Positions 35,667 to 44,042 of a stretch of DNA of 64,000 nt are shown in pieces; positions within the stretch are counted from its first letter, which is position 1, and each line of letters starts with the position of its first letter. The stretch is from Excoecaria cochinchinensis (Eukaryota > Streptophyta > Magnoliopsida > Malpighiales > Euphorbiaceae). The position numbers and the translations under genes are program-made. Location of the stretch: NCBI GenBank assembly GCA_947683425.1, contig CANTUQ010000073.1, positions 16,261,001-16,325,000 on the forward strand, written 5' to 3'. The notes below the pieces were generated by a model that made no database searches, was not told the origin of the DNA, and worked only from the letters and a program-made list of their open reading frames with translations.

Positions 35667-38600
35667 ATGAATTTTGAAATTAATAAAGAATTTCTAAGAT
35701 CAGATTTAAAAGCAGAATATAATAAAGAAAAAAGAGAATGGTATTTTAGTAACTTTTCTAAAAAAGAATTAGAAAATTTTAGAAAAATTTGGTATAAAGA
35801 TATGGAAGAACAGAAAGTTAATATGCCTTTATTCTTATGGTTTGAAAATTATTGCTATCAGAATAATTTTAATTATCCTTTCGAAAAAGAATTAAAAATG
35901 TTGAATAAAGTAGGAAAACTTTGGAATTTAGCAAATGATGAAAGAGTTATATCTATCCATCCTCCATTAGAAAATATAGTATTTAGACAAAATGATCAGG
36001 ATTATATAGGAATACCTTTTATAGAAATAAAAGAAGAAGACTCTAGAGATAAAAGAATTCAACATATCATGCTTCAGAATAATTATACTAATCAAACTTT
36101 AGAAACTATAGGAAACCAGTTAAATAGAATAGAAACTGTAGTACAAAAACCAGTATCAATAGAAACAATTACTCCAAAACCATTTATAGAAGAAAAACCT
36201 TTCTTTAAACCTTTTATGTTTACAGGATCACCTGTTAATCTTAACAAGGAAGAATCTATATTAAAGAAAATAGAAGAAAGACTAGGAAATATTAATATTA
36301 ATCAAAAAATAATTAAAAGTGATAAACAGAAGGATAAACAAGTTGCTGTATTAAATAAAGAAGGAAATTCAGACTCTGATTCAGAATCAATAGCTGAAAT
36401 AGAAGTTCAATTTAATTTACCTTTAGAAAAATCCTTAGAAATAAATAAGTTAAGAAAAGATGCCCCACTTCCTACTACTAGAAATTATTACAAAAGACCT
36501 ACTCCACCAGATACTCAATTAGAAGAACATTGGTATCAGGCTAATTACGATGGAAAATCAGTCTATGAATGGAATATAGATGGCCAATCCGAATATAGGA
36601 TATTAAATCTTTTAGAGGAAATGACTATGGCAGCTAGTTCATATAGAACAGTAGGAAATAGAGAACAGGCTATCACCCAAGCCTTAATCTCAGGATTTAC
36701 AGGACAGTTGAAAGGTTGGTGGGATTATTATTTAACTCACCAAGAACAAGAATATATATTAAAAGCAACTAAAACAATAGTAAAAAGAGAAGGTGATATG
36801 GAAACAGAAACTATTATTGAAGACAGTGTAAATACTTTAATATTTGCAATAACAAAATGTTTTATAGGAGATCCTAGTCAGTATCAAGATAGGAATTCAG
36901 AAATATTACAGAATTTAACTTGTCCAAAATTACAAGATTTTAGATGGTATAAGGATGTATTTTTAACAAAAGTAATGACTAGACCTGACTGTAGCAATTC
37001 TTATTGGAAAGAAAAATTTATAGCAGGATTACCAAAATTATTTGCAGATAAAATTAGGAATAGACTGAGAAATGAATATAATAACGTTATTCCGTATAAA
37101 GAATTATCTTATGGACAACTAATTAATTATATCAATAAAGAAGGATTAGCTATATGTTCAGATATGAAATTAAAAGCAAAATTAAAAAGAGAAAATCTTA
37201 ATAGTAGAAAAGAATTAGGAGATTTTTGTCAACAATATGGTTATGAAAGAATTAGTGCACCCTCTGCTAAAATAAAAAGGAAGAATAAAATTAAACGAAA
37301 ATATATTCCTAGAAAAAGAACTTATAAGCCCAATATAGAATTAGAAAGGCCCAGTAACAGAAAAACTTATTCTAAGAAAAAATCTTATAAGAATAAAAAA
37401 CCTCATAAAAAAGATATAATCATTTGTTATAAATGTGGTAGACCAGGTCATTATTCAAAAAATTGTAAAATGAAAGGAAAAGTAAATAATTTAGATGCTT
37501 CAGATGAATTAAAAGAGAAAATTATGAAACTTGTAATTAACGATTCCTCAGAAGAAAGTCTATCAGAAGATTATTCTGAAAATGATTTAAATAATATAAG
37601 TGAAAATGAATCTAATAATAGTGATTCAGAATCTTGTGAATGTATAGGAACTTGCCAGTGTAATCAAATAAATATGATTAATAATGAACAAGAATTTTTA
37701 TTAGACATTATAGATAAAATAAATGATCCGGAAATAAAAAGAGACTATTTAATCAAATTAAAAGAATTAATAGGACAAAGGGAGCAAAAAGATTATAAAC
37801 CTTATAATTTTTCAGAAATTTGTCAAAGATTTAGACAAGATAATAAAAAATCCTCTATTCAAGACCTTCAAGAAGAGGTTAAGAATTTAAAACAAGATGT
37901 GAATACATTAAAAGATAAGGTTTTAAACTTAGAGGAAGAAAATTTAAAAAGGAATTTAAGCCGAATATTTAAAAATAACAATCAGGCTTCTACTTCATTA
38001 ATTATTAACGAATCAGAAAATAAAGATGAATATATTAATAGTATATCTAGAATAAATTATCAAAAATGGTATGTAAAACTAGATATAGTTATAAATGATG
38101 ATTTTCATCTTTCTACCTTAGCATTAATAGATAGTGGTGCTGATCAAAATTGTATTCAAGAAGGATTAGTTCCAACTAAGTATTATGAAAAAACCTCAGA
38201 AAGACTTAGCTCAGCTAGTGGTTCAAAGTTACACATTAAATATAAATTATCCAAGGTAAAAATTTGTAATAAAGGATATTGTTATAAAACTCAGTTAATA
38301 TTAATTAAAAATTTAAATTCAGGAGTAATTTTAGGAACCCCTTTTTTAACTATGTTATACCCTTTTCAAGTTAATAATAATGGATTATCTACAATTGTTT
38401 TAGGAAAAGAAATTCTATTTGAATTTGCCTTTCCTATGACAACACGAGATATTAATCAATTAAAAAATAATATTCAAGAAATAAATCTAATTAAGAAAAA
38501 TAAACTAAGTCACATAAAGTATTTAGTTCAAGAAATAGATGAAAAGCGAATAGAAAATCAGTTAAATGAAGATAAAATAAGGGAAAAAGTCAAAGATATA

Positions 38601-39998
38601 GAAAATACTTTTTTAAAAGATGTTTGTGCTCCTGTTCCTAATGCTTTTTGGAATAGGAAAAGCCACATAGTTAGTTTACCTTATGAAAAAGATTTTGATG
38701 AAAAACAGATTCCTACTAAATCTAAAGCCATACACATGTCAGAAGATTTAGAAAAACTTTGTAGAAAAGAAATTCAAGAATTAAAGGATAAAGGATTAAT
38801 TAGGGACTCGAAATCTCCATGGTCTTGTTCAGCTTTTTATGTTATGAACGCTGCAGAATTAGAAAGAGGAATTCCTAGACTAGTTATAAACTATAAACCA
38901 TTAAATAAAGTTTTACAATGGATTAGATATCCAATTCCTAATAAAAGAGATTTATTAAAAAGATTATATAATGCAAAGATATTTTCTAAATTTGATATGA
39001 AGTCAGGATTCTGGCAAATACAAATTTTAGAAAAAGACAGGTACAAAACAGGATTTAATACTCCTTTTGGACATTATGAATGGAATGTAATGCCCTTTGG
39101 ATTAAAAAATGCTCCATCGGAATTTCAAAACATTATGAATGATATAGTCAGACCTATTAATGAATTCTCTATAGTTTATATAGATGATGTCTTAATTTTC
39201 TCAGAAAATATTAATCAACATTTTAGTCATTTAAGGAAATTCTATAATATTATTCACAATAATGGATTAGTAATCTCTCCAACTAAAATAAAGTTATTTC
39301 AGATAAAGGTTAGATTTTTAGGTCATGATATTAATCAAGGAACAATTAGACCAATTAATAGAAGTTTAGAATTTACAGAAAAATTTCCAGATGAAATTAA
39401 AGATAAAAAACAGTTGCAAAGGTTTTTAGGATGTTTAAATTATGTTCATGATTTCTTTAAGAATTTAGGTATAATTTGTCAACCTCTTTATGATAGACTT
39501 AAGAAAAATCCTACACCTTGGACAGAAGAGCATACTCAAATAGTAAAAGTTATTAAATCAAAGGTTAAAAGTCTTCCTTGTCTTAGTATTCCTCACCCAG
39601 AAGCATTTTTAATAGTCGAAACAGATGCTAGTGATAAAGGATTTGGAGGAATTTTAAAACAAAAAAGAAATAATAAAGAAGAATTGGTTAGATATTACTC
39701 AGGAAACTGGAATAATACTCAAAAGAATTATTCTACGATTAAAAAGGAAATTTTAAGCATTGTCTCATGCATTATAAAATTTGAAGATGATTTATACATG
39801 AGAAAATTTTTACTCAGAATAGATTGCCTCTCAGCCAAACATATTTTAGAAAAAGATGTTAAAAATTTAATTTCTAAACAGATTTTTGCTAGATGGCAAG
39901 CCCTTCTTAGTAATTTTGATTTTGAAATCGAATTTATTAAAGGACAAAATAATTGTTTGCCTGATTTTCTTTCTCGTGAGTTTTTACAGGGAAAATGA
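35667..39998 (+). CDS. viral polyprotein: capsid, protease, reverse transcriptase, RNase H (copy A)
   Basis: 1,443 aa, uninterrupted. Residues 1-560 hold the capsid region with the WWDYYLTHQ segment and an Arg/Lys-rich tail. The zinc knuckle CX2CX4HX4C is at 587-600. An acidic Ser-rich stretch with CECIGTCQC follows, then a predicted coiled coil with Leu heptads at about 728-768. The aspartic protease active site DSG is at 822-824 (ALIDSGAD). RT motifs include FSKFDMKSGFWQI (D1110) and YIDD (1171-1174). RNase H has D1320, E1361, D1386 and D1433. It would make virion capsid and replicate the genome in the cytoplasm. The stop overlaps the next start (ATGA), suggesting coupled reinitiation. Confidence 0.96.
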   Translation: MNFEINKEFLRSDLKAEYNKEKREWYFSNFSKKELENFRKIWYKDMEEQKVNMPLFLWFENYCYQNNFNYPFEKELKMLNKVGKLWNLANDERVISIHPPLENIVFRQNDQDYIGIPFIEIKEEDSRDKRIQHIMLQNNYTNQTLETIGNQLNRIETVVQKPVSIETITPKPFIEEKPFFKPFMFTGSPVNLNKEESILKKIEERLGNININQKIIKSDKQKDKQVAVLNKEGNSDSDSESIAEIEVQFNLPLEKSLEINKLRKDAPLPTTRNYYKRPTPPDTQLEEHWYQANYDGKSVYEWNIDGQSEYRILNLLEEMTMAASSYRTVGNREQAITQALISGFTGQLKGWWDYYLTHQEQEYILKATKTIVKREGDMETETIIEDSVNTLIFAITKCFIGDPSQYQDRNSEILQNLTCPKLQDFRWYKDVFLTKVMTRPDCSNSYWKEKFIAGLPKLFADKIRNRLRNEYNNVIPYKELSYGQLINYINKEGLAICSDMKLKAKLKRENLNSRKELGDFCQQYGYERISAPSAKIKRKNKIKRKYIPRKRTYKPNIELERPSNRKTYSKKKSYKNKKPHKKDIIICYKCGRPGHYSKNCKMKGKVNNLDASDELKEKIMKLVINDSSEESLSEDYSENDLNNISENESNNSDSESCECIGTCQCNQINMINNEQEFLLDIIDKINDPEIKRDYLIKLKELIGQREQKDYKPYNFSEICQRFRQDNKKSSIQDLQEEVKNLKQDVNTLKDKVLNLEEENLKRNLSRIFKNNNQASTSLIINESENKDEYINSISRINYQKWYVKLDIVINDDFHLSTLALIDSGADQNCIQEGLVPTKYYEKTSERLSSASGSKLHIKYKLSKVKICNKGYCYKTQLILIKNLNSGVILGTPFLTMLYPFQVNNNGLSTIVLGKEILFEFAFPMTTRDINQLKNNIQEINLIKKNKLSHIKYLVQEIDEKRIENQLNEDKIREKVKDIENTFLKDVCAPVPNAFWNRKSHIVSLPYEKDFDEKQIPTKSKAIHMSEDLEKLCRKEIQELKDKGLIRDSKSPWSCSAFYVMNAAELERGIPRLVINYKPLNKVLQWIRYPIPNKRDLLKRLYNAKIFSKFDMKSGFWQIQILEKDRYKTGFNTPFGHYEWNVMPFGLKNAPSEFQNIMNDIVRPINEFSIVYIDDVLIFSENINQHFSHLRKFYNIIHNNGLVISPTKIKLFQIKVRFLGHDINQGTIRPINRSLEFTEKFPDEIKDKKQLQRFLGCLNYVHDFFKNLGIICQPLYDRLKKNPTPWTEEHTQIVKVIKSKVKSLPCLSIPHPEAFLIVETDASDKGFGGILKQKRNNKEELVRYYSGNWNNTQKNYSTIKKEILSIVSCIIKFEDDLYMRKFLLRIDCLSAKHILEKDVKNLISKQIFARWQALLSNFDFEIEFIKGQNNCLPDFLSREFLQGK

Positions 39999-41244
39999 AT
40001 AATAAGAAGATTTTGAGCAAAGAAAGTATTTCAAAACAGAATAATAATCAGCATATTTATACTAATCAGATGATTCCCGTCTCTCCAAACCGTTTCTCTC
40101 CTATTGCCCCTAGACCTAGAGCAATAACTCCTCAGTTTTTTCCACCAATTTCTTCAAACCTTATCAGAACACCACCTTTAATTCCACCTTCTACCTTTAG
40201 ACCACCGACCTATTCTACTATAGTATCCACTCCTACCTTCGCATCCTCATCATCTCCCAAAAGATCTTCATCAATTTATCAGTTGAACCCTCGAAAAAAA
40301 TTTATCAAAGTCTTAGAAATAGAGGAACAATCATTGATAGAAAATCAGAGTTTTTATAAATTAATTGAATTTATCTTCCCAAAAGGATTTCATTTTTAGA
40401 AGACTGCCCAGAAAAGACCAGAGAATTCTATGAAATGGTTCTAGTAGACACCGACTCAGTGGTGATTGAACATAATTATAATCAGGACTCTACTAAGATC
40501 AATTACAGCAAGGTTAAGATCTTCAAGATAATGACTTTGTCAGAATGGGGAATGAAACCTCACGCCAACAAGGTTCTAACAGGATTTTCTGCCAGAAAGT
40601 ATTTTAATTATTACGATTATCAGGAAGCATGGTTTAAGGCCTTTTATCTCAGAAATTATAATCATTCTTGGTTTTTTTATTTTTCAAACAAGTTCTCAGG
40701 TTTTTACCCTAATTGGTTTTTAAGATGGTTTGATTATATGGGACCCATAGACTCTATATTTCCTCAGCAAGTTCTCCAAGGATTTGGTAAATATCGGGAG
40801 CAACACCAAACCAAGCTTAACGATTCATTACTACAATTCTGCAATGAATTTAAGATACCATGGATCATTACTTGGAATTATCACGTATCAACAGAATCAG
40901 TCATTCCTATCCTTTACAGAGAGTACCGAGTAAAGTGGTGGGATTCCTTTCAAGAAAGCAGAGCTAATCCTGAAGCAGTCAGACAAAAGTTCGATAACGA
41001 CAAATTTTCTTATCAGACTTCTCATCCTCAGCATAAAGATATCCAATTAGAATCCACTCAGGAATTTACAAATAGCAAACAACATCTCATCAGTCTCTTA
41101 TCTTCAGCCACGTCAGAACAAGAAGTAGCCGCTATCCTAAGTCAAGCTACTTCTGAAAAGGGAAACTCTTCTACTGAAGAAATTACCCCAGCTCCAAGAC
41201 ACTTTATAGATTCACAGGATCTATATGATGATGTAATATTATAA
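39995..41244 (+). pseudogene. viral third ORF, copy A, broken by a 1-nt deletion
   Basis: The ATG overlaps the polyprotein stop. The first 134 codons are open, rich in Pro and Ser (PPLIPPSTFRPP). A T run near 40,393-40,397 has one base fewer than in copies B, C and D, so the frame shifts and stops at 40,399. The remaining part is open from 40,435 to 41,244. The C-terminal region is rich in Trp, Tyr and Phe (HSWFFYFSNKF, PNWFLRWFDYMGP). The undamaged length is 416 codons. Its position matches the translational transactivator of caulimoviruses, but I see no TAV signature, so function is unknown. Confidence 0.8.
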
Positions 41245-41865
41245 AAAAAAAATAAATAAATAAAAAAAAAGGAAAAAGAAAATAAAAAAGAAAAGGAAAA
41301 AATTATGAAAAAGAAAAAGAAAAAATTTTTCTAACGTTTTGTTTTTGCAGGTACTCAATTATAATCAACATAAAAGCTTTCCAGCTCAAAAGCTTTATGG
41401 CCGACAGCATCTTAGTTTCCTAATCAGCATCCTCAGTTTCCACTACATCTTTTCATGGCCGACAAAAGCATCTTCAGATTTCAGATTTCTCTTATCCTTC
41501 CACTACTGTCAATTATCAGAAGACTCCAAGTGACTCAGCATTTCACTCAATCTCATCAGAATTCAATGGCAGACAACACTTTTATCATCCAAACTCTTTC
41601 TTATCCTTGAAGACAGCTCATCAGTTCGAGAAGCATCTATCCGACTCTATTTAATTAGATCATTTCTTCAGCATCAGATAGAGCCTTTCCTACAAACGAA
41701 AAGATTAGAGAAAATAAAGAAAAGAAATCTTTAATAATATCTACCTCCCGTTGTAATAAAACCCTAGATCTTCAATTAGTCTTCAACAGTTGTTCATGTA
41801 TTCCTACCTCATCCACTTGTAATATTTCATCAGAAAATAATATTACTTCAGGTATATTTTAAATC
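41245..41865 (+). promoter_or_regulatory. viral intergenic region, copy A
   Basis: Starts with an A-rich tract holding overlapping AATAAA motifs (41,250-41,270), suitable as a poly(A) signal region. After a pyrimidine run comes TTTTGTTTTTGCAGGTAC, which looks like a splice acceptor, near 41,338-41,355. The rest is weakly structured and includes the duplicated string CCTCAGTTTCCA/CAGCATC. No long ORF is seen. The promoter for the genomic RNA is expected here or in the small-ORF region; no convincing TATA box with upstream elements was found. The clearest TATA-like string is CTATATAG at 42,645. Confidence 0.5.
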
Positions 41866-42087
41866 ATGAGTTATTTTGTAAATCGTTTTATCGATTCTTT
41901 ATCTTCTTTAGATTTTTCAGAAATACAGGAAAGGGCTTTGCTAAGGCAAGAATTATTAAGTTTAAGAACAGTTTTAACTCATTTACATAATGATTTGCAT
42001 TTAGACGGATTTTGTGATTGCCAAGATTATACTAATAAACTTAGTTTGATAAATATACTTTTAGAATTTCTACAACAAATTTCATAA
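41866..42087 (+). CDS. viral small ORF a, copy A (73 aa)
   Basis: An uncharacterised acidic, Leu-rich protein, probably helical. It carries the motif DGFCDCQ at about residues 47-53, followed by a Lys and a hydrophobic LLEFL end. It is the first of three adjacent ORFs that look like paralogues (b at 42,098 and c at 42,409). Each has an L-x-x-x-D/N-R-x-L-like helix, an E-L pair, FC(D/S)C(Q/K) and a hydrophobic C-terminal helix. It is kept intact in copies A, B and C. Function unknown. Confidence 0.65.
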   Translation: MSYFVNRFIDSLSSLDFSEIQERALLRQELLSLRTVLTHLHNDLHLDGFCDCQDYTNKLSLINILLEFLQQIS

Positions 42088-42097
42088 AATTTTATTT

Positions 42098-42409
42098 ATG
42101 GATTTTCAAATAGAAGATATAGATATGCAATCAGACTCATCTTCATCGTCTTCTTCTTCAGTTTCTCATGCACCAGTCCATGAAAGTTATATAGACGAAT
42201 TTATTGAAAAATTTCAATTAGCATTAATGACAATAGATAAAAATGATGCTAGACTATATATGAAATCAGAATTAGAAAAACATTTAGATTTTATAGAAAA
42301 AGAAACAAAAAGTCTACATGAATCAGATTTTTGTGATTGTAAAAATTTTGATATTCAAAAAAGATTTATAAAACATATAATTGAATTCTTATATATTAAT
42401 TCAGCATAA
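42098..42409 (+). CDS. viral small ORF b, copy A (103 aa)
   Basis: The N-terminus is acidic with an eight-Ser run (residues 13-20). The rest aligns with ORFs a and c: FIEKFQLALMTID, KSELEKHLDFIE, then SDFCDCKNF and IIEFL. It starts 10 nt after ORF a. Its stop overlaps the ATG of ORF c in TAATG, typical of termination-reinitiation. Intact in copies A, B and C with one or two amino acid changes. Function unknown. Confidence 0.65.
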   Translation: MDFQIEDIDMQSDSSSSSSSSVSHAPVHESYIDEFIEKFQLALMTIDKNDARLYMKSELEKHLDFIEKETKSLHESDFCDCKNFDIQKRFIKHIIEFLYINSA

Positions 42410-42654
42410 TGAACTCTTTAGGTTCTACTATTCCTAATTCAAGAATTGATAATTTGATCACTAATTTATATTTAATAGATTTTGCCTCAGCCGATCAGAG
42501 AAACTATTTAAAAATAGAATTAAGAAATTTATTAGGTTGGTTAGAAGATAATAATCATAATTGTCATAGATTAGGTTTTTGTTCTTGTCAATATATTAAA
42601 GTTAAAAGAAGATTTATATTACAAATGATTTTCTTTCTTGAACTATATAGTTAA
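42409..42654 (+). CDS. viral small ORF c, copy A (81 aa)
   Basis: Third paralogue of the small-ORF set: LYLIDFASADQRNYLKIEL, LLGWLED, then LGFCSCQYIKVKRRF and a very hydrophobic end (ILQMIFFLELYS). The stop lies 62 nt before the next primer-binding site. The sequence is identical in copies A, B and C. It has no recognised family. The CxC pair plus basic KVKRR could bind metal or nucleic acid, but that is only a guess. Confidence 0.65.
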   Translation: MNSLGSTIPNSRIDNLITNLYLIDFASADQRNYLKIELRNLLGWLEDNNHNCHRLGFCSCQYIKVKRRFILQMIFFLELYS

Positions 42655-42695
42655 TTCCTCTATTTCTCTTCTTATATCTAAATCTTATCTAAAAA

Positions 42696-42902
42696 ATGTC
42701 CGATCCCGTCCGTTTTGGTATCAGAGCCTGGGGGGAAGAGGAGATAGTTTTATTTAAGTTATTTAGAACAATTATTTTAATGAAATTTGTTATAGAAATA
42801 GTTACAGACAGGATAGTTCATGAAAGTAAGAAACGTTGGTCAGCCCTGAAGGCGTGCGTTGGTCAGCCAATAGCCCAGGAGAGGCGTAAGGTGGTCCCGT
42901 AG
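42696..42902 (+). pseudogene. copy B leader ORF, shortened
   Basis: Same ORF as at 34,320-34,571, but a C-to-T change makes TAG at codon 69, so 68 aa remain. This supports the view that the ORF is not under strong selection here. Confidence 0.4.
42716..42728 (+). other. viral primer-binding site, copy B
   Basis: TGGTATCAGAGCC, exactly 8,376 bp after the copy A site. It fixes the genome length and shows that A and B join without loss. Confidence 0.93.
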
Positions 42903-42982
42903 CTGGGTGGTCCCGTGAATACTTTCAGGTTCAATCTTTACTGTTAATTATTTCTAAGCATATTTGATTAAGATAAGCTGTT

Positions 42983-44035
42983 ATGAATAGGTTATCTAAA
43001 ATTCTCTCTGAAAACCAATCAGGTTCTAATTCTAATTCAGATAGAGATTTAGGAAATTCTTTAGATATGAATTCTCTAGAAATTAATATAGATAAAGTAG
43101 AACAAGATTTACATAATTGGACTATTCCAAAACAGAATATTAAAATGATATATTCAATAGGAACTTTTGATTTTATGTCTAGTTATTCAATTAAAACAAC
43201 AGAACAAACTTTACCAATAAACCAGTAACATGCTAATATTCAATTATTTTCAGGAGAAGCTATTAATAATCATCGAAGAAATAAATATAAATATTTACAT
43301 ATAGGAGCAGTCCAAATAGCTATTAAACCTTTATTCAGGTTAGGATTAGATGTCCCTGTTTTAATCTGTTTAAGAGATGCCAGACATTTACATTTTTCAA
43401 ATTCCTTATTAGCCATGGCAGAAACTAATTTAGCAAATGGACCAGTCTATTTTAATTGTTACCCAGGATTTACTTTAAGTTTAAATGATAGACATTTGAT
43501 GGATACCTTAACTTTGACAGTTAAAACAAAAAATTTAAATGTTAAAGAAGAAGTAAAAGCAGTAGCTGTAATTTATAGGGTATATTATAAGGTTATGACA
43601 ACTTCAATTAATCCTAAATCACTAAATACTTTAACAAGAGATGAAACTATTATATTTGAAGGAAATAAGGCACACTCTAATATTCAAATACCTAAAAGGT
43701 TAAAATGGGATGAAATAACTAGATCAACCAGATGGAATCTTCAGGAAATAAGTGAACCCAGACTAATAAACATAGATGATCAGGTTTCTAGAATAATAGA
43801 ACATACAGATGGATCTGTAGAAATAGACTTTACAAATACTCCTCAGTCAGGTAGACATTCAGTATACTCTAATAATAGACCTTCTACTTCAACCAGTACT
43901 CTAAGACGTACCACTTCAGCTAGAAATTTAGATATTAGAGGAATAGATTTTAGAGGAAATATTCCTAAACCTATATATACAGAAGAAACTGAATCATCTG
44001 CAAGCCCTACTAGATCTCAAATGGAAAACTTTTAA
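42983..44035 (+). pseudogene. viral movement protein, copy B, nonsense mutation
   Basis: Same product as at 34,607-35,659 but with a G-to-T change creating TAA after codon 81 (stop at 43,226-43,228). The frame is open again through the 30K core from the internal Met at 43,415. There are also a Met-to-Ile change in VLMCLRD (MCL reads ICL) and an Asp-to-His in the following DARHLDF region. A full-length protein cannot be made from this copy. Confidence 0.92.
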
Positions 44036-44042
44036 TCAAATA

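Noticed and set aside
41339..41533. 64-aa ORF in the viral intergenic region (also 49,710-49,904 and 52,267-52,461)
   Set aside because: Its ATG-to-stop frame lies over non-coding sequence with no motif. It is conserved between copies only because they are nearly identical overall. Could be a leader ORF, but unsupported.
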